A DNA stretch of 26,679 nucleotides from a virus, in the IMG/VR virus record IMGVR_UViG_3300032236_001851, positions 1-26,679 of that record; one strand, 5' to 3'. The notes under the pieces are model-generated. The model saw only the letters and a list, made by a program, of their open reading frames with translations, was not told the origin of the DNA and did not search any database. This document shows positions 6,386 through 13,715 of the stretch, piece by piece (position 1 is the first letter of the stretch; each line of letters starts with the position of its first letter). The position numbers and the translations under genes were made by a program.

Positions 6386-7510
6386 TTAGCAAATAACGCA
6401 TCTATTTCCAGAAAATAGACAACAAGTTCTGGCGCATGGTGTTCCGCAACCCGCTGAGCTACAATCTCCACAAACAGGGGTAGGGGTTGGAGTAGGGGTT
6501 GGTGTAGGGGTAGGCGTAGGGGTTGGAGTAGGTGTTGGAGTAGGGGTTGGTGTAGGGGTAGGCGTAGGGGTTGGAGTAGGTGTTACACCTCCACCGCCTC
6601 CTCCACCGCCTCCTCCACCTGTAGGTGTTGGAGATGAAACATAAATTGATTGTGTGCCAAGTAATGGAACTGATCCATTCCAAACTTGGATTGTAACTGT
6701 TTGCCCAACATAAGAACTTGGAACAGAAAATGTTACGGATGATGAAGATTGGCTCCATGCACCATAAGTAATATTTGTTCCGTTAAGACTAATATTTGTA
6801 ACCGATTCTACAAAAGATCCAGTTACCGCTGCAACACCAGTATTGTTGTTATAAGAAGCTCCTGTTGTTGATGATTGTTGAACTGGGTTTGAACCACCTC
6901 CACCGCCACCACCGCCAGGTGTAGGGGTAGGGGTTGGAGTAGGGGTTGGAGTAGGGGTTGGGGTTGGAGTTCCTGTATAAGAATAGTATGTATAACCAAT
7001 TGTTGTTCCTGGCGCAACATTTGTTCCACCTGCAACGCTTTGAGTAATAATTGTTTGTGCTATTGAGCTATCTGTTGTATTAGTTGATCCTGTTGCATTG
7101 TAATTTAATCCAGATGCTGCTAACGCTGCTTGAGCTGCTGATACTGATAAGCCAACTATATTTGGAACTGTTGCAGTAGAAGCAGAATATAACACAATTT
7201 GTATATTTACCGTAGAAGCTTGATAATAATTACCAGCTGGTGGGGATTGAAATGCAACATATCCACCTTGAGAAAGATATGGTTGGTATGTTGAATTTGA
7301 AGAAGAAACTGTGCTAAAAACATTGTATGGTACTGATGCAGCATTAAATATTGCGATAGCCTGATTATAGCTTAAGCCAACAACGTTTGGAATTATATTG
7401 TTGAAACTAATAATTGGGGGAGGTGTTGCAGGTGCAATATTTGAAGAAATTTTGCCCAAATAGTTTTTAAAAGGGTTTGTTGTATATTTTCCAAATTTTT
7501 TAATAGTCAT
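6386..7510 (-). CDS. PASTA-domain virion protein with (TP)n tracts, glycine runs and an eight-cysteine tail
   Basis: 374 aa. Order: short basic N-terminus (MTIKKFGKYT); PASTA-like repeat 1 at about 40-108 ('IPNVVGLSYNQAIAIF' to 'SPPAGNYYQASTVNIQIVL'); repeat 2 at 115-178 ('VPNIVGLSVSAAQAAL'); (TP)9 at 181-198; eight glycines; an Ig-like beta domain about 210-295; eleven glycines; (TP)18 at 310-345; and a 28-residue tail with eight cysteines at 347-374. There is no signal peptide. PASTA modules in bacterial kinases and penicillin-binding proteins bind peptidoglycan fragments, so this is probably a cell-wall-binding fibre or spike. The TP tracts would be rigid rods, and the tail a disulphide knob or metal site. 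The first third is a paralogue of the gene just upstream. It lies next to the oxygenase/glycosyltransferase cassette and is the best candidate substrate. Confidence 0.8.
   Translation of the reverse strand: MTIKKFGKYTTNPFKNYLGKISSNIAPATPPPIISFNNIIPNVVGLSYNQAIAIFNAASVPYNVFSTVSSSNSTYQPYLSQGGYVAFQSPPAGNYYQASTVNIQIVLYSASTATVPNIVGLSVSAAQAALAASGLNYNATGSTNTTDSSIAQTIITQSVAGGTNVAPGTTIGYTYYSYTGTPTPTPTPTPTPTPTPTPGGGGGGGGSNPVQQSSTTGASYNNNTGVAAVTGSFVESVTNISLNGTNITYGAWSQSSSSVTFSVPSSYVGQTVTIQVWNGSVPLLGTQSIYVSSPTPTGGGGGGGGGGGVTPTPTPTPTPTPTPTPTPTPTPTPTPTPTPTPTPTPVCGDCSSAGCGTPCARTCCLFSGNRCVIC
6476..6583 (-). repeat. (TP)18 coding repeat containing a perfect 48-bp tandem duplication
   Basis: Eighteen Thr-Pro codon pairs. 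By codon choice, 6536-6583 and 6488-6535 are identical 48-bp units of eight TP pairs each, followed by two ACCCCT pairs (6476-6487). Identity down to third codon positions points to recent duplication. Length change would stay in frame in steps of six or 48 bases. Confidence 0.95.
6917..6970 (-). repeat. (TP)9 coding repeat
   Basis: Nine Thr-Pro codon pairs (hexamers such as ACCCCT and ACTCCA), directly followed by eight glycine codons. Exactly half the number of pairs of the downstream tract. Confidence 0.95.
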
Positions 7511-7519
7511 TTATTCACC

Positions 7520-7852
7520 TTAACCATTATACAATACTACTTGAAGGTTTACTGTAGATCCTGAAAAATAAGGACCTGCAGGAGGTGACTGAAAAGATAC
7601 ATACCCTCCTTGAGATAAAAATGGCTGATATCTTATATTGTTAGAAGACAATGTACTAAATATAGAATAATTTAAATTTAGACCAGACAAAGCTGCGACT
7701 GCTTGATTATATGATAAACCAATTAAATTAGGAACAACAACATTAAAGGTTAAATTAGAGTTTAAAACTTGATATGGAGTATTATTTTGTATTGACCCAT
7801 AATACAAATCAGTTGTTTTTTGATAAAAATTGCCAAATCTTTTGATAGCCAT
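7520..7852 (-). CDS. Single PASTA-domain virion protein, paralogue of the next gene
   Basis: 110 aa: a short N-terminus (MAIKRFGNFYQKTTDLYYGS) and one PASTA-like repeat at about 38-108 ('VPNLIGLSYNQAVAALSG', 'YQPFLSQGGYVSFQSPPAG', 'STVNLQVVLYNG'). It aligns along nearly its whole length with residues 1-110 of the longer PASTA protein downstream, including the rare phrase 'YQPxLSQGGYVxFQSPPAG'. The two therefore arose by tandem duplication, after which one gained the TP, Gly, Ig and Cys modules or the other lost them. The start overlaps the stop of the YHYH/FN3 gene by one base (TAATG). It probably binds cell wall and may assemble with its paralogue. Confidence 0.75.
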   Translation of the reverse strand: MAIKRFGNFYQKTTDLYYGSIQNNTPYQVLNSNLTFNVVVPNLIGLSYNQAVAALSGLNLNYSIFSTLSSNNIRYQPFLSQGGYVSFQSPPAGPYFSGSTVNLQVVLYNG

Positions 7853-10263
7853 TATTGATATTCAACACCTGACCCTATCATATTTATAGCATTGCTTATA
7901 CTTGAAGAAGCATATAAAGAATCGTATATGTTTGCTTGTAAATTAAGGTCTACATAAACAGAAGTGTTTGGATTAATTAATACATCTCCAAAAATTTTAT
8001 TTGAATTGCTTATTCCAAAGCCTTGTGGCACTAGCCATACAGAATACGTTGCAGCTTGAGTGCTGTAATTACAAATAAACAATTGCTTAACAATTGCTTT
8101 TTTATCAAAAGAATATATTATGTTTGGAGTTACAGTCAATGTTTGTGGATCAACAAGTCTTTCAGGACTGTAATTTGATACAGAAGATGCTGTACCCGCA
8201 GACGGAATTGCAGAAACTGCAGATGAAGGAATACCTGGTCCAGCTGCATTTACGGCTTGCAAAACTATTAAATACTGGGTACCATTTGTTAATCCTTTTA
8301 CTATAATTGGAGAACTATTTTGTCCAGTAGAAGTGTAGGTTGCACCGTTATCTACAGAAATTAAATAATTGCTTATAGCAGAACCGCCATTTACAACTGG
8401 TGGAGCAAATGCTACTACTACCTGACTATCTGATGCAGTTGTTGAAGTAATAATTGGTGAATTAGGAATTGTATATGGGGTTGCTGGAAAAGCTATAGAA
8501 GAATCTCCTGGTCCCGCCGAATTGATTGCTCTTAGTTTAATTTGATATTGTGTTCCATTAACTAATCCAGTTATGGTGTATGGAGAAGTTGATTGAATTG
8601 GGGCAAGTGTTGTCCAGTTAACTCCATTATCTGTTGAATATTGATAATTTGTTATTTGAGATCCACCATTTGAAATTGGTGAAGTCCATGAAATTTGAAT
8701 TTGTTGATTTCCTGGAACACCTTGTGTAATTGTAGGGGCTGTTGCAGCCACACTAATTAAAATTGAAGAAGAAGAAGATGCTGCTCCTGCACCCACGGAT
8801 GTAACAGCACGTATTCTTACAGAATAAGTTAAACCATTTGTTAATCCAGTTATAACCATTGGGCTTGTTGAAGAAGCAGGAGATCTTGTTACCCAAGTAT
8901 TGCCATTATCTAAACTATACTGATAGTTTGTAATAGGAAAACCACCGTTTGATCCAGGTGCTACAAAATTAACTGTTATCTGACTGTTTGCACCAATAAG
9001 ACTAGATATAGTTGGTGCAGTTGCTGCAGTAGATGGAGAACCTAGTGCTACTGCTGATGCTAGGCCAGATCCAGCAGCATTAACTGCTCTTAGCTTAACT
9101 TGATAAACAGTACCATTTGTTAAACCTGAAATTGTATATGGACTTGTAGTTTGGGCTGGAAGCATTGATGTCCATGTTGTTCCATTATCAATAGAATACT
9201 CATAGTTTAAAATAGTACCATTTCCATTTGAAGATGGAGCATTCCAGTAAACAGTAATAGCATTATTTGAACCTAAAATTTGATAAATTGTTGGTTCAGT
9301 TGCTGTTGTTATTGTAACTGTAGGTGCACTTCCAGGTCCCGCTGTTGCAGAAGTTGCACCAAATGTTGTGGGTGTTCCATAAAAAGATGGTCCAATTAAA
9401 TAAGGATAAGCACTTACTCCAGTTGATTGATCTACGCATACAAAGTAAGCATATGTTCCACCTGGATATTCTGGTGTTACACAATAACGACCATTATAGG
9501 CATCAAGTGTACCTCCGCCCGTATACGTATAATCTTCAACAAATATACCCATTGGATACTTGCCAAAATCTATTGGTCCACCATTTGCAGATCTTGTAGA
9601 TTGTGCTTTTTTGGTATAACCAGATTTCATAAGCGTTACGCCAGAAGATGAATTATTTGCAGTTGCATATCCATATGGTCCATAAATTGGATAGCCATCT
9701 AGGGCATAACCAATAATGTAACTGTGTCCATCGGGTCCTGATAATGTTAAAGAGTTATTTAAATATGATATTGCGGATATTTCTTTTGTTCCCGCAGCAT
9801 TTGTAATAGAACCAGTTCCAGATTCCCAAGCATTTGCAAAGCTAAAATCACGATAATGATATGAACCATTTGTATCTGCAGCACCACCTGCATTATCTTC
9901 ACCAAATGTAAATCCAGCTATTGATTCTTCAGCATATGCTGCATTATAGTGATATCCATTTGCAGTATAATCTTGAAATCCCGCAGGAACTGATGTTTGA
10001 GCAGATGGGTTATAAAAAACTACACCATTAAGGGCAACTCCTATTGGTCCTGATGGGGTTGCTGTTTTTACAGAAGCAGGAGTATTGGTACCTGCATTTA
10101 AAGTCCAGGTAGTGTTATAGTTTTTTGTTATTGGTACATTTGACGCTGATGGATTGCCATAGCTATGATAAGGAAGTCCTGATCCTTGAAAATTAATTAA
10201 ACCTGAACCAATTGTCCAGGTTGTTGTTGTTCCATTAAGACTAAGTATCTGATTGATTGCCAT
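7852..10263 (-). CDS. YHYH-domain plus four fibronectin type III domains, virion adhesion protein
   Basis: 803 aa. The N-terminal ~290 residues match the YHYH domain: 'NGYHYNAAY', 'GSYHYRDF', 'GYALDGYPIYGPYGYA' and 'NGRYCVTPEYPGGTYAYF'. Four fibronectin III repeats follow, at about 321-412, 413-505, 506-597 and 598-690. Each has the pattern 'SNGG..I.NYxYSxDNG..W' and 'ITGLTNGTxYxVxLRAVNxAGxG'. The last ~108 residues ('PNIIYSFDKKAIVKQLFICN' to 'INMIGSGVEYQ') resemble the whole 109-aa protein encoded just upstream. FN3 arrays are common spacers and sugar-contacting units in phage tails. YHYH proteins occur in virions of aquatic phages and in bacteria, with unknown activity. It starts four bases after the upstream gene and is coupled to the PASTA gene downstream. 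Confidence 0.8.
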   Translation of the reverse strand: MAINQILSLNGTTTTWTIGSGLINFQGSGLPYHSYGNPSASNVPITKNYNTTWTLNAGTNTPASVKTATPSGPIGVALNGVVFYNPSAQTSVPAGFQDYTANGYHYNAAYAEESIAGFTFGEDNAGGAADTNGSYHYRDFSFANAWESGTGSITNAAGTKEISAISYLNNSLTLSGPDGHSYIIGYALDGYPIYGPYGYATANNSSSGVTLMKSGYTKKAQSTRSANGGPIDFGKYPMGIFVEDYTYTGGGTLDAYNGRYCVTPEYPGGTYAYFVCVDQSTGVSAYPYLIGPSFYGTPTTFGATSATAGPGSAPTVTITTATEPTIYQILGSNNAITVYWNAPSSNGNGTILNYEYSIDNGTTWTSMLPAQTTSPYTISGLTNGTVYQVKLRAVNAAGSGLASAVALGSPSTAATAPTISSLIGANSQITVNFVAPGSNGGFPITNYQYSLDNGNTWVTRSPASSTSPMVITGLTNGLTYSVRIRAVTSVGAGAASSSSSILISVAATAPTITQGVPGNQQIQISWTSPISNGGSQITNYQYSTDNGVNWTTLAPIQSTSPYTITGLVNGTQYQIKLRAINSAGPGDSSIAFPATPYTIPNSPIITSTTASDSQVVVAFAPPVVNGGSAISNYLISVDNGATYTSTGQNSSPIIVKGLTNGTQYLIVLQAVNAAGPGIPSSAVSAIPSAGTASSVSNYSPERLVDPQTLTVTPNIIYSFDKKAIVKQLFICNYSTQAATYSVWLVPQGFGISNSNKIFGDVLINPNTSVYVDLNLQANIYDSLYASSSISNAINMIGSGVEYQ

Positions 10264-10267
10264 ATTA

Positions 10268-10597
10268 TCATGCTACCGTTACGCCTGAAGCAATAAAGTT
10301 AATTCCGCCTGGAACATTTGCGGAAGCATAAATTTTATCGTTAATATTAAGAACTTGATTTAAATCAATAGTAACAACTGTATTTGCATCAATTTGACAA
10401 TCACCAAGGATCTTATATGCATCAGAAATGCCAGATGCTGTGTTTGGAACAATCCAAATGCTGCATGAAAGTAAACCTTGATAGATGTTACTTAAAATAA
10501 TTTGTTTTAATATAATTTTTGTGTTTGCAGTATAGTATAGATCTTGTGTTGCATTTAGCGTTCCTGGACCAATAAATCTGGTTGGTGTATATGCCAT
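10268..10597 (-). CDS. Small beta-rich virion protein (module shared with two other proteins)
   Basis: 109 aa. 'TANTKIILKQIILSNIYQG', 'SIWIVPNTASGISDAYKIL' and 'DLNQVLNINDKIYASANVPG' end in 'INFIASGVTVA'. The same series of blocks forms the C-terminus of the YHYH/FN3 protein and, more distantly, the 106-aa protein at 14741-15061. The pattern (alternating strands, a conserved 'DLxQVhNhxDxIxA' and a final 'SGV') suggests a beta-sandwich. It probably packs as a tail or fibre subunit. The start is well supported by AAGGAG seven bases before the ATG. The family is not recognised by name. Confidence 0.7.
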   Translation of the reverse strand: MAYTPTRFIGPGTLNATQDLYYTANTKIILKQIILSNIYQGLLSCSIWIVPNTASGISDAYKILGDCQIDANTVVTIDLNQVLNINDKIYASANVPGGINFIASGVTVA

Positions 10598-10608
10598 TTA
10601 AATCTCCT

Positions 10609-11334
10609 TTACGGTGTTGGCACAGACCACTTAGAAATAAGATCTCTTTCAACTGCCAAATATTCTGTTGCCGATAATGCTCTATTATAAATTAAAAGCT
10701 CTCCAAGAGAGAATTGTCCATATGCAGTAATATATCTTCCTACTGCTTGTCCCGACATACCAGACAATGAACCTGCTGATGCACCTACACCAACATCTAC
10801 GCTATTTCTACGAATACGACGTGAGTTATCTGCTGTGCTATAAACAAGTGTATAAAGTTCTGGTGTTCCAGCATTGGCATTTGTTACAATTGCATTCTGA
10901 TCATCGTTTCCGAATCCCCACTTATATGTGTTTGCAGATAAGTTACCAAAGTACAAGTTGTTTCTTGTTCCAACTCCCTGTCCACCAATAATATAAGAAT
11001 TTGAAGATTGTGCTGTTTTTGATGCTACGTGAAAAATTGTAAATGAAGTTCCAGCTAAGAAGGCCATCGTCTGGTCGTTAAATGTTAAAAATTGTGATGA
11101 GCCAGAAAATGCAATAGCTCCAAGACCGCTTAAACCTGTTGCTTGCCATACTGGCTTATTTCCTTGCGTTGCTTGAACAAGAGTTCTAGCGTTTGCTGTT
11201 TTATCCTGCCAAGATGAAACGTAACCATTTGCATCTCTTGTAACTAATGCTGATGCTGATGCATCAAACTGTGCTACAAGTCCATTTGTTGTATATCTGT
11301 TTCTGCGATAAATTGATCTTTGATTATTCAGCAT
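10609..11334 (-). CDS. LamG/concanavalin-like lectin-fold virion protein
   Basis: 241 aa. A classical laminin-G-like pattern: 'GLVAQFDASA' at residues 18-27, 'VSSWQDKTANARTLVQ', 'AIAFSGSSQFLTF', 'FTIFHVASKT', 'YTLVYSTADNSRRIRRN', and the closing 'FSLGELLIYNRALSATEYLA'. This is the form typical of sugar-binding or structural lectin domains in phage tail proteins. Its start overlaps the stop of the 134-aa gene by 11 bases, with AGAGG just ahead. It is not close in sequence to the other LamG-like protein at 3521-4210. A host-glycan-binding role is likely but not shown. Confidence 0.75.
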   Translation of the reverse strand: MLNNQRSIYRRNRYTTNGLVAQFDASASALVTRDANGYVSSWQDKTANARTLVQATQGNKPVWQATGLSGLGAIAFSGSSQFLTFNDQTMAFLAGTSFTIFHVASKTAQSSNSYIIGGQGVGTRNNLYFGNLSANTYKWGFGNDDQNAIVTNANAGTPELYTLVYSTADNSRRIRRNSVDVGVGASAGSLSGMSGQAVGRYITAYGQFSLGELLIYNRALSATEYLAVERDLISKWSVPTP

Positions 11335-11728
11335 CTTTAACCTCTGGCTTCGTTGGAATTGTTACTTCGCTTAAATTACTAGCAGAACGTAGTTTTTCAA
11401 CTGCTGCTCTATGCTTTTTAAATTCTGTTTTTTGCAGATCTGTTGAAATAATTTCAAAATCAAGATGGGCATCAAGATGAGCTTTAGCCTCTTCATCTGT
11501 CATTTTAACTACTTTAACAGCATACCACTTTTTGTCTTTTTTGTAAACATCACATGGTATTAAATGCTCGTTTTGTGAGTCATGCTCGATATTAGTCTCT
11601 ACAGTGACGACATTGTTTTTATTTAAGAAATCAACACCTGGTCCAGTCTCTGGATAGGTTACATTAGGGAATAACTCTTGAAGAGTTCCCGCTTTAATTA
11701 CTTTATCATCTTTTACAATGGCGTACAT
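11324..11728 (-). CDS. Tail-fibre accessory/assembly-like protein
   Basis: 134 aa. The N-terminus reads 'YAIVKDDKVIKAGTLQELFP', then 'GPGVDFLNKNNVVTVETN', 'KKWYAVKVVKMTDEEAKAHL', and a charged C-terminal helix. The layout (a short beta N-terminus, then a residue run ending in 'LTxEEaxxx') is like small proteins found beside tail fibres in many phages, often called fibre-assembly proteins. It is encoded between two beta-rich fibre proteins and overlaps the LamG gene downstream by 11 bases. AAAGGA lies 12 bases before the ATG. The role as chaperone rather than virion subunit is inference. Confidence 0.6.
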   Translation of the reverse strand: MYAIVKDDKVIKAGTLQELFPNVTYPETGPGVDFLNKNNVVTVETNIEHDSQNEHLIPCDVYKKDKKWYAVKVVKMTDEEAKAHLDAHLDFEIISTDLQKTEFKKHRAAVEKLRSASNLSEVTIPTKPEVKDAE

Positions 11729-11744
11729 TTTAGTTAGTTATCCT

Positions 11745-12182
11745 TTAGTTTGTAATATCTGAGAATGCGTATCCACCGTATACAGTAGTTCCATTATTTC
11801 TTGTATAGAAATTAAGAAGTGTTGTATTAGATGAAAGAACTGGAGCAAGGTTAGAAGCTCCACCACCGTCCCACTTAATTGATGAAGGCCATGTAATTGT
11901 ATAAGAGCCTCCAGCCTTAATTTCTAATTGCCAAAATTGTGCAGAGTTTGTTGTCTGTGCAACGTTAGCAAAAGCAACTGTTATGTTACCGCCTACCTGT
12001 ACTCTGTAAATATTGGCTAAAGAAAGGTCAAGAGTAGCTGTACCAGATGACACTGTACCTAAATCGGTAAACTGCGATGGAATATTAAAATATGCATATC
12101 CTTGACCATTGATTGGTGCTTGTAGATATGTATAAGTCCAAAGTGCTGGTGTTACCGCCTGTGGTGTACTTGTTACTGGCAT
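11745..12182 (-). CDS. Tail-fibre tip-like beta protein
   Basis: 145 aa. 'ATLDLSLANIYRVQVGGNI', 'FWQLEIKAGGSYTITWPSS' and 'IKWDGGGASNLAPVLSSN' are followed by 'NFYTRNNGTTVYGG'. This series (T-v-t-x-x-G, q-F-x-L-x-I-k-x-G-x-s-x-T-I-T-W-P-S-s-h-k-W-x-G-G) is a common terminal domain of phage tail fibres and often folds as a trimeric beta tip. Here it stands alone as a short protein, so it may attach to another fibre or form a small spike. It lies between a glycine-rich adhesin and the 134-aa protein. AGGAG precedes the ATG. Confidence 0.7.
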   Translation of the reverse strand: MPVTSTPQAVTPALWTYTYLQAPINGQGYAYFNIPSQFTDLGTVSSGTATLDLSLANIYRVQVGGNITVAFANVAQTTNSAQFWQLEIKAGGSYTITWPSSIKWDGGGASNLAPVLSSNTTLLNFYTRNNGTTVYGGYAFSDITN

Positions 12183-12226
12183 TTTTATCTCCTATTTTTT
12201 CTATTAATTTTGTAAAGCTAAATTTA

Positions 12227-13162
12227 TTATGAGCCCTTTACATAATATGTAATTATGCAAACTCCAGAGCCACCGTTTGTTGTTCCGCCTGCGCCTCCGC
12301 CTGAACCTGTATTTGGTGAAGCTGCCATAGAAGGCGATCCAACTTGAGATCCATATCCAGAACCTCCGCCATTTGAACCTGGACCTGCAGAACCTCTTGC
12401 AGCTCCGCCACCACCACCTGCTATACCGTAAAGTCCTTCTCCGCCTTCTCCTCCAGTATACCAGTATTGAGAAGTTCCATTTGCAACACCTGGGCCACCG
12501 CCTGAAGAACCTTCTGATTGTGTTCCTGGGCTAGAATAACCAATATATCCGTTTCCATAATGGTTTTCTCCTGGATAGCCAGCTCCGCCAGCTCCTCCGC
12601 CACCGCCACCTGCGCCCCAAGATGTCTGCCACTGTCCTTGTGCGCCACCTGATGAGCCGTAGCCTGTAATATTTTGAGCTCCTGCTCCGCAAGAACCGCC
12701 ATTACCTTGAGCCTGTGTGCAGCCACCGCCGTATGCAACCATGTAGAATGAATCTCCTGAACCACCAAATGATGAATTTCCACCATTTGCGTTATTTGAT
12801 CCTCCACCTGCAATTGTAACTGGAATTGCTGATCCAGTTGCGTATGAGTTAATATCTAATGTTCTGCGAAGAACCTGTCCAGCTCCTCCGCCACCATGTG
12901 CTACAGAATCGTGGTCTGATGCTGCACCTGCACCACCGCCAACAAGAATTACATCAATATATCTTGCTGATGCTGCTGGGCGGGTCCAAGAACCTGAGCC
13001 TGTAATTGTAGTCGTATATGAAAGATACGAACCTGTTAAATAGTTTCCAACGTTTGTAATGATTGTTGGAGCATAAGATGTTGTATAAGATGTTGCTGCA
13101 CTTAAAATTGCAGAATCTAATCCTGGTACATAAATTTGATTAATTGTGCCGTATGTAGCCAT
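12227..13162 (-). CDS. Glycine-rich adhesin 1 (polyglycine-helix type)
   Basis: 311 aa. N-terminal 50 residues are a Ser/Thr/Tyr-rich stalk start. Then comes 'GSGSWTRPAASARYIDVILV', the usual opening of glycine-rich phage tail domains. From about residue 75 to the end the chain is dominated by glycine runs ('GGGGAG', 'GGGGGGAGGAG', 'GGGGGAARGSAG') separated by short aromatic or polar loops. It closes with 'NGGSGVCIITYYVK'. Polyglycine type II helix sandwiches of this kind are known from the gp38 adhesin of S16/T2-like phages, where the loops between glycine runs contact the receptor. Cysteines 'GGCTQAQ' and 'GGSCGAG' are present. The start overlaps the preceding gene (TAATG). Confidence 0.8.
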   Translation of the reverse strand: MATYGTINQIYVPGLDSAILSAATSYTTSYAPTIITNVGNYLTGSYLSYTTTITGSGSWTRPAASARYIDVILVGGGAGAASDHDSVAHGGGGAGQVLRRTLDINSYATGSAIPVTIAGGGSNNANGGNSSFGGSGDSFYMVAYGGGCTQAQGNGGSCGAGAQNITGYGSSGGAQGQWQTSWGAGGGGGGAGGAGYPGENHYGNGYIGYSSPGTQSEGSSGGGPGVANGTSQYWYTGGEGGEGLYGIAGGGGGAARGSAGPGSNGGGSGYGSQVGSPSMAASPNTGSGGGAGGTTNGGSGVCIITYYVKGS

Positions 13163-13470
13163 TATTTATTGCCTCCTGGTACTGCTGGATCCTGCTTATT
13201 TACCGCTACAGGAGGTGTTTCAGCAGATTCTGTAGTATTATCTGTCATTTTTGTAGCTGCTGGATATTCTGGAGACTTAAATTCTTTTTTATCAAAATCA
13301 TAAGTCCAAGCAATTCCTGGTTGTGGATTCATATCTGTAATATCAATATGATTATGATCAGCATAATCTGCATGATCTTTTAACCATTGTGGGTCGTCTA
13401 GAACAACTGTGTTTCCAACAACACCCTCATCTGTTACTATTGCAAATACATGCTTATATAAATCACTCAC
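13162..13470 (-). CDS. Small adhesin-associated protein, 102 aa
   Basis: Start chosen at GTG 13470: AAGGAGG lies six bases before it and it overlaps the upstream stop by eight bases. A longer frame exists but lacks a ribosome-binding site. The product begins VSDLYKHVFAIVTDEGVVGN and has 'GIAWTYDFDKKEFKSPEYP', then a low-complexity tail rich in Thr, Pro and Asn. The 'A-hV-x-D-G-hVxN' start and 'GhxWTYDxxxxxFxxP' block are shared in outline with the 83-aa protein just upstream. The type is common next to phage tail fibres. The function is probably assembly of or attachment to the glycine-rich adhesin encoded next. That is inference from position. Confidence 0.65.
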   Translation of the reverse strand: MSDLYKHVFAIVTDEGVVGNTVVLDDPQWLKDHADYADHNHIDITDMNPQPGIAWTYDFDKKEFKSPEYPAATKMTDNTTESAETPPVAVNKQDPAVPGGNK

Positions 13471-13714
13471 CGTATGCCTCCTTGCGACCCTGTTCTGCAA
13501 GATCTGTAGTTGCTACAGAGGCTTGACTAAACTTGTCTGTTTTTTCATCATATGTGCCACCAAATTGGGCTTTATTGTCTTCTGCATAATCTGTAAAATC
13601 AATTGCAAAATGACCGTCTTGATGATCTGGGTGTTCTAAAACAATATCGGTATTGTCTGCCCAGATAATGTTTACAACTTTTCCGTCTTGAATTAATGCT
13701 ATATGTCTGCTCAT
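13463..13714 (-). CDS. Small adhesin-associated protein, 83 aa
   Basis: Begins MSRHIALIQDGKVVNIIWAD and continues 'DGHFAIDFTDYAEDN', 'QFGGTYDEKTDKFSQ'. A paralogue-like relative of the 102-aa protein that follows. It starts one base after the glycine-rich adhesin gene (stop TAA, T, ATG) and ends within the next gene. The arrangement adhesin, small protein, small protein, adhesin suggests that each adhesin has a partner. There are no cysteines and no membrane segments. Related short proteins in other phages sit beside tail fibres and have no proven activity. Coding status is well supported by packing, the biochemical role only weakly. Confidence 0.65.
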   Translation of the reverse strand: MSRHIALIQDGKVVNIIWADNTDIVLEHPDHQDGHFAIDFTDYAEDNKAQFGGTYDEKTDKFSQASVATTDLAEQGRKEAYGE

Positions 13715-13715
13715 A

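Noticed and set aside
6476-6970. CRISPR-like or regulatory repeats
   Set aside because: The repeats are in-frame Thr-Pro codons inside a gene, without unique spacers.
12183-12226. Promoter in the 44-base gap before the 145-aa gene
   Set aside because: Only a ribosome-binding site (AGGAG) is convincing. No TGn-TAnnnT or TTGACA-type box is present.
13471-13500. Longer start for the 102-aa adhesin-associated protein
   Set aside because: The GTG at 13470 has AAGGAGG at ideal spacing. The upstream extension reads 'MQNRVARRHT' from another gene's coding region and has no ribosome-binding site.
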